Shown: one piece after another, positions 1-5,758 of the stretch
Numbering within the stretch: the stretch's first letter is position 1
Layout: every line of letters starts with the position of its first letter
Source: Candidatus Rokuibacteriota bacterium
Lineage (GTDB): Bacteria; Methylomirabilota; Methylomirabilia; Rokubacteriales; JACOUJ01
Assembly: GCA_016177865.1 (NCBI GenBank)
Contig: JACOUJ010000375.1
Location: 1 to 5,758, forward strand
Length of the DNA: 5,758 nucleotides
Direction: 5' to 3'
Notes under the pieces: model-generated
What the model was told of the DNA's origin: nothing
Database searches by the model: none
What the model saw: only the letters and a program-made list of their open reading frames with translations
Made by a program: the position numbers and the translations under genes

Positions 1-19
1 CGACGGGGATCCGGCAAGA

Positions 20-27
20 GGGGGGGG
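20..27 (+). repeat. G8 homopolymer just upstream of the cheW start
   Basis: Eight consecutive G bases follow 'CAAGA' and end four bases before the GTG start codon. The run overlaps the only plausible ribosome-binding stretch for cheW (AGAGG and the following Gs), so a length change would alter spacing to the start. If translation begins further upstream, a change would instead shift the frame. The run is seen directly; any functional role is speculative. Confidence 0.6.
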
Positions 28-31
28 TTCG

Positions 32-658
32 GTGGACACCAATGGAAGGGGGCGGGAGACGCGATCAGGCATTAACTGGCAGGAGATATACGCCCAGCTC
101 GAGCAGCAGCGCGAGGCCCTCGAAGCCGGTGGCCCTCCCCCCGAAGAGGTGAAGCGGATCCTGACTGCACGGGCGAAGGCGTTAGCTGAGGTCCGGGAAC
201 AGAGCCAGAGTCCCGCCGAGGTGCTGGAGCTTCTTGTCTTCTCTATTGACAGAGAGCACTACGGAGTTGAGCCGATTCATGTTTCGGATGTCGCCGCCCT
301 CCGACGATTTGCGCCAATCCCTGGCACCCCACCGTTTGTCCTTGGGGTCATGAACCACCGGAGCGGGCTTCGCGCGGTCCTGGATTTGCGACGACTGCTT
401 GACCACGGCGGGGAAGCGCGCACTGAGGGGAAATGGGTGGTGGGGGTGGAGGCCGGGGAGACGATGTTCGGCATCGCGTGCGACGCGGTCGCGGGGATTG
501 TTCGGATCGGGACTCACGAACTGGCCCCCCCCCCCGCGACGTTGAGTGCTGGGCGCCGAGCCTTCGTCCGAGGGGTAACCGCAGACATGGTCACCGTGTT
601 GGACCTCGAAGCCCTGGCTCGGGATCCACGGATCGTAGTGAACGACGAGATGGGGTGA
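32..658 (+). CDS. cheW: CheW-type coupling protein with N-terminal helical extension
   Basis: This is a cytoplasmic adaptor expected to link receptor tips to CheA in a chemosensory array. Its 208 residues exceed the usual 150-170 for CheW because about 60 residues precede the CheW fold. That extension is helical and charged, with 'NWQEIYAQLEQQ' near 15-27 and 'RILTARAKALAEV' at 42-54. The CheW domain spans about 64-195. The core 'GVMNHRSGLRAVLDL' (105-119) aligns with 'GVxNLRGxxxPVxDL', so R110 matches the conserved coupling arginine, but the following Gly is Ser and the usual Pro is Ala. Codons 166-168 (Pro-Pro-Pro) lie in an 11-base C run. The start is GTG at 32, behind a G-rich AGAGG stretch. 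The frame stays open to base 2 without another start codon, so an upstream start outside the window is not excluded. It lies 55 bases before the receptor gene. Family assignment is firm; the exact start is less so. Confidence 0.9.
   Translation: MDTNGRGRETRSGINWQEIYAQLEQQREALEAGGPPPEEVKRILTARAKALAEVREQSQSPAEVLELLVFSIDREHYGVEPIHVSDVAALRRFAPIPGTPPFVLGVMNHRSGLRAVLDLRRLLDHGGEARTEGKWVVGVEAGETMFGIACDAVAGIVRIGTHELAPPPATLSAGRRAFVRGVTADMVTVLDLEALARDPRIVVNDEMG
525..535 (+). repeat. C11 homopolymer tract inside cheW
   Basis: Eleven consecutive C bases lie within the coding region, read as the end of GCC plus three CCC proline codons. They encode the loop where CheW proteins often carry a proline-rich segment. 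Losing one C would bring TGA at 543-545 into frame and truncate the protein before its last strands. Gaining one C would replace the C-terminus with an unrelated reading frame that stays open to TAG at 709-711. The tract is seen directly; slippage is inferred, and a sequencing length error is also possible. Confidence 0.9.
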
Positions 659-700
659 GCCCCGATTCAGCCGTGACGGGTCACCTGGATTTGGACGCAG

Positions 701-708
701 GGAGGAGG
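701..708 (+). promoter_or_regulatory. Strong ribosome binding site for the receptor gene
   Basis: GGAGGAGG stands five bases before the ATG at 714, a near-ideal Shine-Dalgarno element. It is the strongest in the window and fixes the receptor start. No comparable site precedes cheA or cheB, so the receptor may be translated more strongly than the enzymes. Confidence 0.8.
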
Positions 709-713
709 TAGCG

Positions 714-2186
714 ATGAAATTGAGTATCGGTCAGCGCATGGCCATCGGATTTGTGGTCCTCATCATCTTGTATATGGTGGTGGCCGCGATCGGAGGGGTG
801 ACGCGAACCCGCACCAACGATATCTACGAGAATACGATCCGCCAGCAGCAGTCGCTGGTGGACGCCCAGGAGGCGGAATCCGTGATCAACTTGGCGTCTG
901 CCGAGTTCCTTCGCTACCTCGTCACGTCGGATGAGAAGGTGCTGAATAGGTGGGAGAAAGGGATTTCGGCGGCCCGCCAGGCATTGACGGGTCTCCGGGA
1001 CTCGGCTGCCACTCCGGATATCAAAGCCGGTTGGGCGGAGATCCTCAACTTGGTGAACACCTACGAGGATCCAACCAGGGCGGTCATCGCGGCGAAGAGG
1101 GCCGGGCAGGAGCCCCAGATGATTCGTCTCCGGGAAGAGCGTGTCCAGCCGCTTCGTGAGCAACTGGTCGCCCAGATCAATCGTCTCGTTGAGGCCGAGC
1201 GGACGCGGACCAAAGAGTTGAAGCAATCAGCGATAGCCGAAGGGAGCGTGGCGTCATGGGTCATGACGATCCTCGGGGCGTTTTCGGCCATCTTCGGCAT
1301 TGTCATCGCGTGGGTCGTGACCCGGTCGATTACCGGGCCCTTGCGCGGCACGGTGGGGACCCTCGCGTCCGCGTCCTCCGAGATCCTGGCCGCTACGACG
1401 CAACAGGCCTCCAGGACGGCGGAGGAGGCGGCGGGCGTCCAGCAGGCCTCCACGACCGTGGATGAAGTAAAGCAGACCGCGCAGGTGTCGGCCCAGAAGG
1501 CGCGGGCCGTGGCGGAGGGAGCGCAGCAAACCGCCCAGATCTCCCAGGAGGGACGGCGGGAGGTGGACGAGAGCATCAAGGCGATGCACGAGGCCAAGAC
1601 GCGGATGGAAGCCCTCGCCGAACGGATCCTCGCGCTGAGCGAGCAAGCCATGGCGATCAGCGAGGTTATGGCCACGGTGAACGATCTCGCGGAGCAATCG
1701 AACCTCCTGGCGGTGAACGCCGCCATCGAGGCCGCCAAGGCCGGGGAGGCCGGGAGAGGCTTTGCCGTGGTCGCGAACGAGGTGAAGGCCCTGGCGGAGC
1801 AATCCAAGCAGGCCACGGCTCAGGTGCGCGGCATCCTGAATGAGATCCAGCGGGTGACACAGGCGGCCGTGATGGCCGCTGAGCAGGGGGTCAAGGGCTT
1901 TGAGGCAGGGGAAGGCGTGGCCAGGCGAGCCGGGGAGGCCATTCGGCTCCTGGCTGAGAGCCTGACGGAATCGGCCCAAGCGGCGCAACAAATCTTGGTC
2001 TCCGCTCAACAGCAAGTTGTGGGGATGGATCAGATCGTCCTCGCGATGCACAACATCCAGCAGGCCTCGACGCAGAATATGGTTTCGACGCGCCAGGTCG
2101 AGCGGGCCGCAGAGGATCTGAACGAGCTGGCGCGACGGCTCAAGACCTTTGCCGCAGTGTCGGTGGCGGACGGGGCGGGCCGGTAG
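714..2186 (+). CDS. Methyl-accepting chemotaxis receptor (HAMP-poor, four-helix sensor)
   Basis: This is an inner-membrane receptor of 490 residues. TM1 lies at about 10-29. A helical, charged extracytoplasmic region at 30-178 ('AEFLRYLVTSDEKVL' near 63-77, 'RVQPLREQLVAQI' near 143-155) suggests a 4HB_MCP or CHASE3-like sensor with unknown ligand. TM2 is at about 180-203. It is followed by 'RSITGPL' and then directly by signalling-helix sequence ('ASSEILAATTQQAS', 220-233), leaving no room for a full HAMP domain of about 50 residues. The conserved hairpin tip is 'LAEQSNLLAVNAAIEAAKAG' at 325-344, followed by 'RGFAVVANEV'. Candidate methylation or deamidation pairs are E237/E238, Q243/Q244, Q271/Q272, Q425/Q426 and Q432-Q434. 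The C-terminus (ADGAGR) has no CheR/CheB tethering pentapeptide. ATG at 714 is set by GGAGGAGG. Geobacter-type receptors look similar from memory. Class is certain; sensor type and ligand are not. Confidence 0.95.
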   Translation: MKLSIGQRMAIGFVVLIILYMVVAAIGGVTRTRTNDIYENTIRQQQSLVDAQEAESVINLASAEFLRYLVTSDEKVLNRWEKGISAARQALTGLRDSAATPDIKAGWAEILNLVNTYEDPTRAVIAAKRAGQEPQMIRLREERVQPLREQLVAQINRLVEAERTRTKELKQSAIAEGSVASWVMTILGAFSAIFGIVIAWVVTRSITGPLRGTVGTLASASSEILAATTQQASRTAEEAAGVQQASTTVDEVKQTAQVSAQKARAVAEGAQQTAQISQEGRREVDESIKAMHEAKTRMEALAERILALSEQAMAISEVMATVNDLAEQSNLLAVNAAIEAAKAGEAGRGFAVVANEVKALAEQSKQATAQVRGILNEIQRVTQAAVMAAEQGVKGFEAGEGVARRAGEAIRLLAESLTESAQAAQQILVSAQQQVVGMDQIVLAMHNIQQASTQNMVSTRQVERAAEDLNELARRLKTFAAVSVADGAGR

Positions 2187-2236
2187 GGGGCGAAAGACGC
2201 GTGAAGCTTCGAGTGGTACCCGCCAGGTCGTGAGCC

Positions 2237-4480
2237 ATGGCGACGAAGAGTGACGACATCAGGGCCCGGCTCCTTTCCATCTTCCGGGTAGAGGCCGAGG
2301 AGCATCTTCAAACCATCACGGCCAATCTCCTTGCCCTTGACCGGGGACTCCCTCCGGCCGAGGTCCGCCAAGTCGTGGAGGCCACGTTCCGGGCGGTGCA
2401 CACGCTGAAAGGGGCGGCCCGCTCGGTCAGTCTGATGGACGCTGAGGCGCTCTGCCAGGCGCTGGAGTCCATCCTGAGCCGGATCACACGGGGCCACCTC
2501 GCGGTCACCCGTCCGATCCTGAATTACCTCCACGAAGGCGTGGATGGCTTGGCCCGTGTCCTCGGCGGGGGAGAAACCTCGACGGTGGTCCGTGAACTGA
2601 TCAGCCGCCTCGATCGCGCGACGAGCGAGCCGGTGGCGGAGGCCTCGGAGCCCGTCCATCCACCTCACTCCGTCCAACCCCAGCCCCAACCCGCGGAGGC
2701 CCCGCCCGCGGAGGCGCCAGCGGCCCCGGTGGCTTCCGGGCTCCTGCCTGAGGAAACGATCCGCGTCTCCGCGACGAAGCTGGATGCCGTCTTCCTTCAA
2801 GCGGAACAGCTTCTCCTTCCGAAGCTCTACTTGGCGCAGGCGGTGCGAGACACCAAGGAGATCGTGGATGCCCTGTCGCGCTGCCGGGGGGAACTGGATC
2901 GGGCCTGGGCCGCTTCTTCTCGACGTTCCGGCAGCAATGGCCACGCCGCGACGCTTCCGGCGAATGTGGACTCGGAATTGCGGGGGTTGGAGAGCCAGGC
3001 CCGTCAGTTCCATCAGACTCTCGTTCGCAGGAGCCAGGCCGCCTCGCGCGCCGTAGACGGTCTCCAAGAGGAAATGCGCAGCCTACGACTGATGCCCGCC
3101 TCGACCATCCTGGACTTTTTCCCACGGATGGTCCGGGACATGGCCCGCCAGCAAGGGAAAGACGTCGAGTGGCTGGTGCAGGGGGCCCCGCTGGAAGTGG
3201 ATCGAAGGGTCCTGGAAGGAATCAAGGATCCGTTGATCCATCTGGTGCGAAATGCCATTGACCATGGAATTGAGGCGCCGGCAGTCCGGACTCAAGCTGG
3301 CAAGTCTCCGAAAGGGAAAGTCGGGGTGAGCGTGGCCTCCTTGGAGGGGGGGCGCATCGAGATTCGGGTCGCCGACGACGGCGGGGGGATCGACCAGGCC
3401 CGGCTCCGGGCGGCGGCGGTCCGGGCTCGGGTGCTCACCCCCGAGGCTGCTGAGCGCCTTCCGGACGAGGCTGCCCTGGAGTTGATCTATCGCTCTGGCG
3501 TCAGCACCAACCCTGTGATCACGGACGTTTCGGGTCATGGCCTGGGCTTGGCCATCGTGAAGGAACGGATCGAGCGCCTTAAGGGCGAGATTCACGTCGA
3601 GACGCGGTCGGGGGCGGGGACAACGGTGCGGATGATCCTACCGGCCACCATCGCCACCTTTCACGGCCTCCTGGTCCGGGCGGGCGGGCAGATGTTTCTC
3701 ATCCCCACCGAGGCGATCGAGCGAGCCATCCGGATTCGCCGAAGTGAGGTGGAGAGTGTGGAGGGGCGGGAGGCGATCCGCTGGGGTGGCCGGCCCCTCC
3801 CTGCCGTCAAGCTCAGCGCGCTGGTCGGAATTCCTGAGAGGGAGGAGAAAGTCGAGGCGGGGAGCCATCAGTTTTGCGTCGTCATTCGATCCGCCGAGGA
3901 GCAGCTGGGTCTCCTGGTCGAAGAAGTTGTGGGAGACCGCGAGGTATTGGTCCGCGAGCTTCCACCCCCTCTCGTGAGGGTCCGCCATATCGCGGCTGCA
4001 GGCTTTCTGGGGATCGGCCAGATCATTATGATCCTCCGACCGACAGATCTCTTCAAGCCGGTCCACCGGACACCGAGAACGACGGTGGCCCGCCCGGCGC
4101 CGGAGGATCGTGGCCGTCAGCCCTCGATTCTCGTGGTGGATGATTCCATTACGACCCGGACGATGGAAAAAAACCTTCTGGAGGCGGCCGGATTCCAGGT
4201 CCGGGTAGCGGTGGACGGGGTCGAGGCGTGGACGTTGCTCAAGAGCGAGTCCTTCGATCTCGTCTTATCGGACGTTGATATGCCCCGCATGGATGGGTTC
4301 GAGCTAACCGCCCGGATCCGGGCTGATCGAAAGCTCGGTGACCTCCCTGTAGTCCTCGTGACCGCCATGGAATCCCGGGAAAACAAGGAGCGGGGGATTG
4401 AGATGGGCGCCAACGCCTACATCATCAAGTCCAGCTTCGACCAGTCAAACCTTCTGGAAATCATTCGCCGGCTCGCATGA
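2237..4480 (+). CDS. cheA: Hybrid CheA histidine kinase with fused C-terminal receiver
   Basis: This 747-residue cytoplasmic kinase is expected to work with CheW and the receptor. P1/HPt spans about 5-115 with phospho-acceptor H55 in 'VHTLKGAA'; K58 and E77 match known P1 residues. A Pro/Ala linker (131-170) follows and no P2 domain is recognisable. P3 dimerisation spans about 172-290, longer than the usual two-helix hairpin, with a flexible 'SRRSGSNGHAATLPAN' stretch at 228-243. P4 ATPase spans about 291-470: N box 'HLVRNAIDHG' (335-344), G1 'DDGGG' (380-384), G2 'GHGLGLAIV' (433-441), a variant of the usual GRGVGMDVV. P5, the CheW-like domain, spans about 471-608. The receiver spans 630-747 with D635/D636, phospho-acceptor D679, T709 and K731 in 'KSSFDQ'. 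An in-frame TGA at 2231-2233 makes ATG 2237 the first start; only a weak AGG (2225-2227) precedes it. The domain order matches FrzE and WspE. All catalytic motifs are intact. Confidence 0.96.
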   Translation: MATKSDDIRARLLSIFRVEAEEHLQTITANLLALDRGLPPAEVRQVVEATFRAVHTLKGAARSVSLMDAEALCQALESILSRITRGHLAVTRPILNYLHEGVDGLARVLGGGETSTVVRELISRLDRATSEPVAEASEPVHPPHSVQPQPQPAEAPPAEAPAAPVASGLLPEETIRVSATKLDAVFLQAEQLLLPKLYLAQAVRDTKEIVDALSRCRGELDRAWAASSRRSGSNGHAATLPANVDSELRGLESQARQFHQTLVRRSQAASRAVDGLQEEMRSLRLMPASTILDFFPRMVRDMARQQGKDVEWLVQGAPLEVDRRVLEGIKDPLIHLVRNAIDHGIEAPAVRTQAGKSPKGKVGVSVASLEGGRIEIRVADDGGGIDQARLRAAAVRARVLTPEAAERLPDEAALELIYRSGVSTNPVITDVSGHGLGLAIVKERIERLKGEIHVETRSGAGTTVRMILPATIATFHGLLVRAGGQMFLIPTEAIERAIRIRRSEVESVEGREAIRWGGRPLPAVKLSALVGIPEREEKVEAGSHQFCVVIRSAEEQLGLLVEEVVGDREVLVRELPPPLVRVRHIAAAGFLGIGQIIMILRPTDLFKPVHRTPRTTVARPAPEDRGRQPSILVVDDSITTRTMEKNLLEAAGFQVRVAVDGVEAWTLLKSESFDLVLSDVDMPRMDGFELTARIRADRKLGDLPVVLVTAMESRENKERGIEMGANAYIIKSSFDQSNLLEIIRRLA

Positions 4481-5535
4481 TGGCCGGCGCGACGCAGCGC
4501 ATGATTCGGGTGCTAATTGTCGAAGACTCCGCGGTGACGCGGGAGTTTCTCCTCCACCTGCTCAGTCGCGACGGCGTGTTTCAGGTTGTGGGCATGGCGC
4601 GGAACGGGCTCGAGGGGGTGGAGCAGGCCGAGCGCCTGAGGCCCGATGTCATCCTCATGGACGTGTATATGCCGAAGATGAACGGTTACGAGGCGACCCG
4701 TCAGATCATGGAGCGCGTCCCCTCACCCATCGTGATGGTCAGCGCCAACTTCAACCGGGACGAGGTCGCAATGACCTTTGAGGCCCTCAAGGCCGGGGCC
4801 CTCGCGGTCGTGGAGAAGCCCGGCGGCCCTGATCATCCCAAACATGGGGAGACCACCCGACTGCTCCTCCAGACCGTCAGGCTCATGGCCGAGGTCAAGG
4901 TGATCCGGCGGTGGCCCAAGCACAGGCACCCGGTCCCGCCGACCCCCGTCCCCGCGAGGTCTGATCAGCGGATCCGGCTCGTCGCGATCGGTGCATCCAC
5001 CGGCGGCCCCGGAGTCGTGGCGGAGATTCTGGCCGGGCTTCCAGCGGCTCCCCCCATCCTCCTCGTCCAACACATTGCCCCGGGATTCACCTCTGGGCTG
5101 GCGGAGTGGCTGAACCGGGGGACTCGGCTCGAGGTCAAGCCGGCCAAGTCGGGGGAGGCAGTCCGGCCGGGGATGGTCTACCTCGCACCCGAGGGCCTGC
5201 AGATGGGAATCACGAAGGATGCTCGGATCCGACTGACGCGCGAACCGGCGGAGGATGGCTTCTGCCCCTCGGCCACCCACCTGTTCCAATCTGTGGCGGA
5301 GAGTTACGGCCGCTCTGCGATCGGCATCCTCTTGACCGGAATGGGGCGAGACGGGGCGTCAGGCCTTCAACGGCTCCGGGAGGCGGGGGGGGTCACGATG
5401 GTCCAGGACGAGGAGTCGAGCGTGGTCTTCGGGATGCCGGCAGAGGCCATCCGCCTTGGCGCTGCTGAGTATGTGCTCTCCCCGGAGCAAATCTCGGGGA
5501 CGATCCGCTCTCTTGTGACACAGGGGAAGAGGTAA
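4477..5535 (+). CDS. cheB: CheB receptor methylesterase/glutamine deamidase with receiver domain
   Basis: This cytoplasmic response regulator enzyme hydrolyses receptor glutamyl methyl esters and deamidates receptor glutamines, resetting receptor sensitivity. At 352 residues it is normal CheB length. The receiver (about 9-125) has E16/D17, phospho-acceptor D62 in 'ILMDVYMPKMNG', S89 and K114. A Pro-rich basic linker (143-165) joins the catalytic domain (about 166-348). The Ser-His-Asp triad is S174 in 'GASTGGP', H199 in 'VQHIAPGFT' and D292 in 'LTGMGRDG'. The first ATG overlaps the cheA stop as ATGA (4477-4480), suggesting translational coupling. Two further in-frame ATGs occur at 4480 and 4501; the one at 4501 (MIRVLIVEDSAVTR) gives the more typical CheB start and could be the true one. 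None has a clear Shine-Dalgarno. The partner methyltransferase CheR is not in the window. Confidence 0.96.
   Translation: MMAGATQRMIRVLIVEDSAVTREFLLHLLSRDGVFQVVGMARNGLEGVEQAERLRPDVILMDVYMPKMNGYEATRQIMERVPSPIVMVSANFNRDEVAMTFEALKAGALAVVEKPGGPDHPKHGETTRLLLQTVRLMAEVKVIRRWPKHRHPVPPTPVPARSDQRIRLVAIGASTGGPGVVAEILAGLPAAPPILLVQHIAPGFTSGLAEWLNRGTRLEVKPAKSGEAVRPGMVYLAPEGLQMGITKDARIRLTREPAEDGFCPSATHLFQSVAESYGRSAIGILLTGMGRDGASGLQRLREAGGVTMVQDEESSVVFGMPAEAIRLGAAEYVLSPEQISGTIRSLVTQGKR
5523..5532 (+). promoter_or_regulatory. Ribosome binding site for the last gene
   Basis: GGGGAAGAGG lies within the last codons of cheB, with AAGAGG ending five bases before the ATG at 5538. It supports that start and, together with the two-base gap after the cheB stop, suggests coupled translation of the two genes. 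Confidence 0.65.
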
Positions 5536-5537
5536 GT

Positions 5538-5758
5538 ATGGCCCGAAGGATTCTGGTTGCGGAAGACAGTCGGACCCAAGCGATGCGTGTGCAGATCTTG
5601 CTGGAGGGCGAGGGCTACGAGGTCACCGTGGCCGCGGATGGCCGCGAGGGGCTCCGCTGCGTCCAGGCCGCGCCGCCTGACCTCATCATCTCCGACAGCG
5701 TGATGCCCGAGATGGATGGCTATGCCTTCTGCCAGGCGGTGAAGTCCGATGAGACAAG
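5538..5758 (+). CDS. Receiver-domain protein, 3'-truncated by the window edge
   Basis: The first 73 codons of a response-regulator receiver are present. They begin 'MARRILVAEDSRTQAM' and show the acidic pair E9/D10 and phospho-acceptor D53 in 'LIISDSVMPEMDGY'. The conserved Ser/Thr and Lys of the fold lie beyond the edge. ATG 5538 is two bases after the cheB stop and has an AAGAGG site, so it is almost certainly in the same operon and a candidate phosphate acceptor from the hybrid CheA. Whether it is a single-domain CheY-like protein or the N-terminus of a larger protein (REC-GGDEF as in WspR, REC-PAS-kinase, or REC with a DNA-binding domain) cannot be seen. From memory, 'EDSRTQA' and 'MPEMDGY' are frequent in receivers at the head of multidomain kinases or regulators, which is only a weak hint. 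Confidence 0.9.
   Translation, partial: MARRILVAEDSRTQAMRVQILLEGEGYEVTVAADGREGLRCVQAAPPDLIISDSVMPEMDGYAFCQAVKSDET

Noticed and set aside
673..684. Small inverted repeat GTGA-CGGG-TCAC in the cheW-receptor gap.
   Set aside because: The four-base-pair stem with no following T run is too weak for a terminator, and I recognise no operator.
433..711. A plus-strand frame of 92 codons overlapping the end of cheW and ending just before the receptor start.
   Set aside because: Its Arg/Gly/Asp-rich translation is not domain-like and it overlaps the conserved CheW C-terminus. It matters only as the frame reached if the C11 tract expands by one base.
2091..2230. A 10-base direct repeat CGCCAGGTCG at 2091-2100 and 2221-2230.
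   Set aside because: Only two short copies, one inside the receptor coding region, with no mobile-element features; probably chance in GC-rich DNA.
2197..2240. Four restriction-type palindromes in a short gap before cheA (ACGCGT, AAGCTT, GGTACC, CCATGG), looking like a cloning polylinker.
   Set aside because: The flanking genes continue naturally with matching composition and no vector sequence is visible; hexamer palindromes can cluster by chance. I see no functional reading.
1061..3067. Long minus-strand open frames (about 170-345 codons) opposite the receptor and cheA.
   Set aside because: They are Arg/Pro/Leu-rich shadows expected opposite GC-rich genes, have no recognisable domains, and lie over well-supported plus-strand genes.

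Overview
The window is a compact, co-oriented chemosensory (Che-like) operon fragment on the + strand. It holds a CheW coupling protein (32-658), a two-membrane-span methyl-accepting receptor (714-2186), a hybrid CheA kinase with a fused C-terminal receiver (2237-4480), a CheB methylesterase (4477-5535) and the first 73 codons of a receiver-domain protein that runs off the right edge (5538-5758). Gaps are 55, 50, -4 and 2 bases, and no promoter or terminator is visible, so the genes look like one transcript entered from upstream of the window.

The DNA is GC-rich by eye, with G/C-rich third codon positions. The protein styles are a CheW with an N-terminal helical extension, a HAMP-poor receptor, a CheA-REC fusion and a receiver starting 'ILVAEDSRTQA'. 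They resemble loci I associate with Deltaproteobacteria (Geobacter, myxobacteria) and environmental lineages such as NC10/Rokubacteria. This placement comes from remembered family resemblance, not a search, and is weak.

Expected signal flow: the receptor (periplasmic helical sensor domain, cytoplasmic hairpin) and CheW form an array that controls CheA. CheA autophosphorylates on H55 and can pass phosphate to its own receiver (D679), to CheB (D62), and plausibly to the downstream receiver (D53). CheB would then demethylate or deamidate receptor Glu/Gln pairs. No cheR, stand-alone cheY, cheD or flagellar gene is visible. This layout resembles Frz- and Wsp-type 'alternative cellular function' systems at least as much as a flagellar chemotaxis operon, so the output may lie in the truncated last gene or outside the window.

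The most distinctive local signals are an 11-base C tract inside cheW whose length decides the reading frame, and a receptor whose transmembrane segment appears to run almost directly into the signalling hairpin with little or no HAMP domain. The architecture is otherwise a recognisable variant of known chemosensory systems; I saw no clear evidence of a wholly new kind of system.
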